Shown: positions 6,328 to 9,331 of the stretch, piece after piece
How positions within the stretch are numbered: position 1 is the first letter of the stretch
Layout: every line of letters starts with the position of its first letter
From: Acinetobacter sp.
GTDB lineage: Bacteria; Pseudomonadota; Gammaproteobacteria; Pseudomonadales; Moraxellaceae
Assembly: GCA_030152275.1 (NCBI GenBank)
Contig: JASLHF010000085.1
Coordinates: forward strand, 1-9,331
Reading direction: 5' to 3'
Length of the DNA: 9,331 nucleotides
Made by a program: the position numbers and the translations under genes
Notes under the pieces: generated by a model
What the model was told of the DNA's origin: nothing
Databases searched by the model: none
The model's input: only the letters and a program-made list of their open reading frames with translations

Positions 6328-8244
6328 TCAGCCAGTTTCTTTCATCGCCTTATTGTGTGGAAGCATCGCTTGCAGACTGGTTAAACCGCTGCGCGATTTA
6401 ATACTGAAATTACCCCCAATACGTTCTATGCGTGTGCGCATACTATGTAAGCCGACGTGAAGCCCTTGTTCCACTTGGTCTGGATCAAAACCTATGCCAT
6501 TGTCCTCAATAGTTAAAATCAGCTGGTTATTTTGTTCGATGAGGCTGACGGTGACTTCTGTGGCTTGACTGTGTTTGAGAATATTGGTCAAGGTTTCTTC
6601 TGCAACACGGGTTAAAGTGACACACTGCACGGCGCTAGGGAGATTGATCCATTTTGAGTCAAATTTCCACTTCGATTTAATTTCCAGCTCTTCAAATAGC
6701 TGTACAAAGCGATGGCGAATGGGCGCCGCCCATTCGATAGGTGTTTCAGGGACTTTAATACCAATGCTGGAACCAGAATCGATGACTTGGCGTAAATCGT
6801 TTCGGAACAGTTTTAACATAGACAGGATTTGCGGTTTTTCAACCTGATCATTTTGCTCAAGCAGCAGCATTGAACGGACAATCGAACCGCCTAAACCATC
6901 ATGTAAATCATGGGATAAATGAATTCTTTCCTGCAGGCGCACATTTTCCAATGCTAATTGATGCTGCTTATCTAAGGATTCGGTCAGTTCTAATTTTGCG
7001 CGCGCCACTTTTTCAGAAAGAGTTATATTAAAGCGTTCAATTTGGCGCGCGTTACGCGCTAAACGTAAACCTAAAATTGCGCCTAGAGACAATGTTGTAA
7101 ATGGGCCTGTATATGGTGAAAGTGGCCGGCCTTCCATGGAAATGACAAAATAAGCATCATGTATAGCAATCGGAATAAAAAGAAAATACACCGCAGCCAT
7201 GAGGTAACTTTCAGGCTGCTTGGATTGATAAGCCAAATAGGGGAAGCTGATACATTTCGCCAAGAAGATCAGTACCGCAATACCAAAAAAGATTTGAATG
7301 ACTGTATTAAGCTGAGTCAGCGGTATAAAACATAGGCAAACGCATGCGAATGTGAAAAATGCCCAGAGTCCTTTTTCCAATCGAGGAAAACTGCGATCCA
7401 CAAATGACCAAAGAGCTAAACAACCCGTCACGGTATAAAAGCAGAAAATAATATTCTGAATCCGATCTAGTACTGTGGTTGAAAAAGGGAGGGGATCTGC
7501 CAACAAGAAGCAGCTGCTATAGAGCACCCAACACATATTGGTTATGGCAAACCATAGAAAACTGCGTTCCTTGCGATTGGTTAGCCAAGCTAGAAAATAG
7601 AAAATACCGACCACGAAGCTAATCATGGCGTTAAATTCAACTAAAGTTCTTTTTTCAAGCAGCCAGCTTTTATAGATAGGCAATACATTTTGATGTGTGC
7701 CTAGGCTGATATGGCCGAGTCCTGATTTTTGCGTCAAGCTGCCAAAAACTTGTATCCAAATGACATTTTTACCTTCATTTAAGCTAGAAGCGGCAATGCT
7801 CCATTGGCGCGGTACATATTGGCTGCGTGAAGCAGGTTCTTGTACAGATAAATCACTCCATAGCAATTCATCGTTGATATAAACGCGTCCGCTTTGGGTG
7901 ATGCTTTCAATCCCCAATGTTATCGGTGTATGAGTTGGATTGGCGCAGTGATAATCAAACTGAATTTTGTACCATGCCATTTCATGAAAATCTGGCCAGC
8001 GGGAGTTCCATTGGTCAGGCAGTTGTTGTAATTTCAGCCAGCCTGTTGCAGGACGTAGTTGCGGATGTGCTTGGTTACCTTGTGCAACCTGGATAGATTG
8101 AATCTTTGCTGTACAGTTTGGGGAGCTTTGCAGATTTGCATGTGCTGGCGAGCAGAAGCATAGGCTGATGAAAACGACAATGCTATAAATGATGAGCACA
8201 TAAAGATGTTTTTGGACTGGATCAAATGCAAATCCCTGCCTCAT
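6328..8244 (-). CDS. Orphan 7TM-DISM sensor histidine kinase (NarX/DegS-type kinase core)
   Basis: This is a large inner-membrane sensor kinase. With ATG 8244 it has 638 residues. An N-terminal signal-like segment (LYVLIIYSIVVFISLCF) ends in SPAHA|N. A periplasmic beta-rich domain of about 160 residues contains WYKIQFDY and VYINDELLW, as in 7TMR-DISM/jelly-roll sensor modules. Seven membrane segments span about residues 200-395. A coiled-coil stretch follows, then a HisKA_3 dimerisation helix, ERIHLSHDLHDGLGG, with phospho-acceptor H448. The HATPase domain has an N-box EETLTNILKH (N554), DNGIGFD (581-587) and GLHSMRTRIERIGG (598-611). All catalytic motifs are intact. The start at 8244 is preferred because AAGGCGGA precedes it; the upstream ATG at 8274 adds ten residues but has no ribosome site. 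No response regulator is adjacent. The ligand is unknown; in related DISM kinases the extracytoplasmic domain is proposed to bind small molecules. Confidence 0.9.
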   Translation of the reverse strand: MRQGFAFDPVQKHLYVLIIYSIVVFISLCFCSPAHANLQSSPNCTAKIQSIQVAQGNQAHPQLRPATGWLKLQQLPDQWNSRWPDFHEMAWYKIQFDYHCANPTHTPITLGIESITQSGRVYINDELLWSDLSVQEPASRSQYVPRQWSIAASSLNEGKNVIWIQVFGSLTQKSGLGHISLGTHQNVLPIYKSWLLEKRTLVEFNAMISFVVGIFYFLAWLTNRKERSFLWFAITNMCWVLYSSCFLLADPLPFSTTVLDRIQNIIFCFYTVTGCLALWSFVDRSFPRLEKGLWAFFTFACVCLCFIPLTQLNTVIQIFFGIAVLIFLAKCISFPYLAYQSKQPESYLMAAVYFLFIPIAIHDAYFVISMEGRPLSPYTGPFTTLSLGAILGLRLARNARQIERFNITLSEKVARAKLELTESLDKQHQLALENVRLQERIHLSHDLHDGLGGSIVRSMLLLEQNDQVEKPQILSMLKLFRNDLRQVIDSGSSIGIKVPETPIEWAAPIRHRFVQLFEELEIKSKWKFDSKWINLPSAVQCVTLTRVAEETLTNILKHSQATEVTVSLIEQNNQLILTIEDNGIGFDPDQVEQGLHVGLHSMRTRIERIGGNFSIKSRSGLTSLQAMLPHNKAMKETG

Positions 8245-8332
8245 TGTTCCGCCTTTCCCCAAAGTTTTATTCATTTAAAAGAAATACGAACGCAAATGAA
8301 ATAAAACTAAAAAAATATTTTAACTAGGCCTA

Positions 8333-8361
8333 AGTGTATTTTTTATTCATTGTTTTTACAA
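8333..8361 (-). promoter_or_regulatory. Possible promoter of the sensor kinase gene
   Basis: On the minus strand TTGTAA (plus-strand 8356-8361) and TACACT (8333-8338) are separated by 17 bases. Each matches four of six consensus positions, so the call is weak. The 8-bp palindrome TAGGCCTA (8325-8332) lies directly next to the -10 box and could be an operator. Confidence 0.28.
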
Positions 8362-8431
8362 CAGAATTTAGGCTGACCAAGCCGATTTAGTGATTTTGAC
8401 TTAACTTTAAAACGCATTTAAACATTGAAAG

Positions 8432-8458
8432 AAAGCCGTCAGAAACAGTGACAGCTTT
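8432..8458 (-). terminator. Possible terminator of the SulP relic
   Basis: AAAGC (8432-8436) pairs with GCTTT (8454-8458) and GTCA (8438-8441) with TGAC (8449-8452), with one C/A mismatch and a 7-base loop. On the minus strand the stem runs into GCTTTCTTTC, a weak pyrimidine tract. It lies about 90 bases beyond the relic's stop and may be what remains of the original 3' end. Confidence 0.35.
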
Positions 8459-8546
8459 GGAATAATAATGGATTAAGTATAAGGCTAAAATGGCTGCCGG
8501 TCAGAGCCTGATTTACCTGAGATTTTAAAGTGAGTTATTAATCCGT

Positions 8547-8909
8547 TCAAAATGAAGGCTGTACTGGTTTCATTAGCAAGGCGACTTTAAAATAGCCGGC
8601 AATAATTTGAATAATACCGCTCTGCTCAGTGACTGACAGTAAATATTGCAATCCGTGATCTTTCACCAGCGTAATCATCAGCAGCGTCATCGCGCCAGTC
8701 GCTGCAGAAATCATGGCAGGCCGACCGCCAAAGAAGGCAATGCTCACTGCAATACAGCATGACGCATACAGGCCCGCTTGCGGGTCAACTCCGGCAATAA
8801 TGGAAACGGCAATTAATTCAGGAATAAAGGCTAAATCGACAACTAAGCCACCGGTACGCATATTGGAAAACTATTGCTCTTTTTTAAGCTGCAGTACGGT
8901 AAATTTCAT
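8547..8909 (-). pseudogene. Decayed SulP-family anion transporter, N-terminal relic
   Basis: The 104-residue frame 8547-8861 is clearly the beginning of a SulP (sulfate permease/SLC26) transporter: IPELIAVSIIAGVDPQAGLYAS, then FFGGRPAMISAATGAM, then KDHGLQYLL and QIIAGY, all of the N-terminal membrane half. Intact bacterial members have roughly 480-570 residues. Reading upstream in the same frame gives a plausible true start at 8909 (MKFTVLQLKKEQ), an amber TAG at 8871-8873, then FSNMRTGG leading straight into the transporter. So one nonsense codon splits the start from the body. After VALLMK the similarity ends, and TGA follows at 8547; the remaining membrane helices and the STAS domain are absent. 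An aspartate in the first membrane helix (VVDLAF) is unlike the usual alanine or glycine and fits relaxed selection. A functional transporter is not possible. Confidence 0.82.
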
Positions 8910-8967
8910 CAAACTTTAAACGGCGCTATGTTAAAACAGCTGAATAAAAAAATGCATAGCAGTTGAC

Positions 8968-8996
8968 TTGAAAATTCTGCGAATATAGACAATAGT
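8968..8996 (+). promoter_or_regulatory. Possible promoter for the GST gene
   Basis: TTGAAA (8968-8973) is followed after 17 bases by AATAGT (8991-8996). An overlapping alternative is TTGACT (8963-8968) with TATAGA (8984-8989), spaced 15 bases, and another is TTGAAA (9054-9059) with TTAAAA (9076-9081), spaced 16. I cannot decide between them by eye. Confidence 0.3.
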
Positions 8997-9110
8997 CAAG
9001 AGGTATATGTGTTTGCGCATTTACGCTTTTTTGCAATTTACAGGTTTGATCACTTGAAAGTTTGTCAGAAGCGATTTAAAACAGTTAATAGTTTATAACA
9101 AGGATCAGAT

Positions 9111-9331
9111 ATGAAGCTTTATTATTCCCCAGGTGCATGCTCATTGGCAGCCCATATTATTCTAAATGAAATTAATGTTGATTTTGATTTGGTCCGCGTT
9201 GACCTGAAAAGCCATAAAACAGAAAAAGGGGCAGATTATTACGAAATTAATCCCAAAGGTTATGTGCCTGCGCTCGAAATTAACCCCGGCTTAATTTTGA
9301 CTGAAAACGTCGCGATTTTACCATTCCTTGC
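9111..9331 (+). CDS. Beta-class glutathione S-transferase, 5' part
   Basis: The gene runs off the right edge; 73 codons and two bases are visible. They encode the thioredoxin-like N-terminal domain of a bacterial beta-class GST, close to E. coli GstA from memory. The start MKLYYSPGACSL carries C10, the glutathione-contacting cysteine of this class. NPKGYVPAL (47-55) contains the cis-proline P53, and LTENVAI (63-69) is the gamma-glutamyl-binding turn, with Asn where Ser or Gly is usual. Full-length members have about 200 residues, so the all-helical C-terminal domain should follow off-window. AAGGA (9100-9104) lies 6 bases before the ATG. It would conjugate or exchange glutathione in the cytosol; the substrate is unknown. 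Confidence 0.92.
   Translation, partial: MKLYYSPGACSLAAHIILNEINVDFDLVRVDLKSHKTEKGADYYEINPKGYVPALEINPGLILTENVAILPFL

Noticed and set aside
8245..8274. Ten-residue longer N-terminus of the sensor kinase from ATG 8274
   Set aside because: No Shine-Dalgarno precedes 8274, while AAGGCGGA precedes ATG 8244. The extension also adds nothing to the signal segment. It is not excluded.
8713..8919. 68-codon plus-strand ORF opposite the SulP relic
   Set aside because: It is the antisense shadow of the SulP coding frame, with no ribosome site and no recognisable features.
1..9331. CRISPR array, tRNA or rRNA gene, insertion sequence, toxin-antitoxin or phage-defence system
   Set aside because: I saw no regularly spaced repeats, cloverleaf or rRNA segments, transposase frames, paired small toxin/antitoxin genes or defence-gene motifs on either strand.

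Overview
The window looks like a chromosomal segment of an Acinetobacter-type gammaproteobacterium. I infer this from the moderately AT-rich DNA, the strongly recognisable TrmB protein, the beta-class GST and the overall style of the encoded proteins. No database search was run, so the genus is an inference. There is no CRISPR array, tRNA, rRNA, insertion sequence or phage gene.

Layout, left to right. A rho-independent terminator at 33-55 closes an off-window plus-strand gene. A DUF2520/Rossmann-fold protein (101-877) and a class I SAM-dependent methyltransferase (1036-1716) follow on the plus strand. After an AT-rich, gene-free 355-base leader comes a two-enzyme oxidation unit: an AlkJ/choline-dehydrogenase-like GMC flavoprotein (2072-3688) and a coniferyl-aldehyde-type aldehyde dehydrogenase (3821-5254). 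Their intergenic gap holds a hairpin and a possible 38-codon ORF ending one base before the ALDH start. The unit ends at a long, nearly symmetric bidirectional terminator (5370-5418) shared with convergent trmB (5434-6150, minus). trmB has its own good sigma70-type promoter (6186-6213). Upstream of it, also on the minus strand, lies a large orphan 7TM-DISM histidine kinase (6328-8244). Beyond that is a decayed SulP anion-transporter gene (8547-8909, minus), with an in-frame amber codon and most of its 3' part missing. The window ends inside a plus-strand beta-class glutathione S-transferase (from 9111).

How the genes fit together. The GMC dehydrogenase and ALDH form a plausible alcohol -> aldehyde -> carboxylate path, probably co-transcribed; the substrate cannot be read from sequence. 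The kinase has all phosphotransfer motifs but no response regulator beside it. TrmB is housekeeping (m7G46 in tRNA). The remaining genes look like independent units.

I see no clearly new multi-gene system. The best leads are the SulP relic, the small ORF/hairpin between the two oxidation genes, the tandem direct repeat upstream of that operon, the near-leaderless start of the DUF2520 gene, and the orphan sensor kinase.
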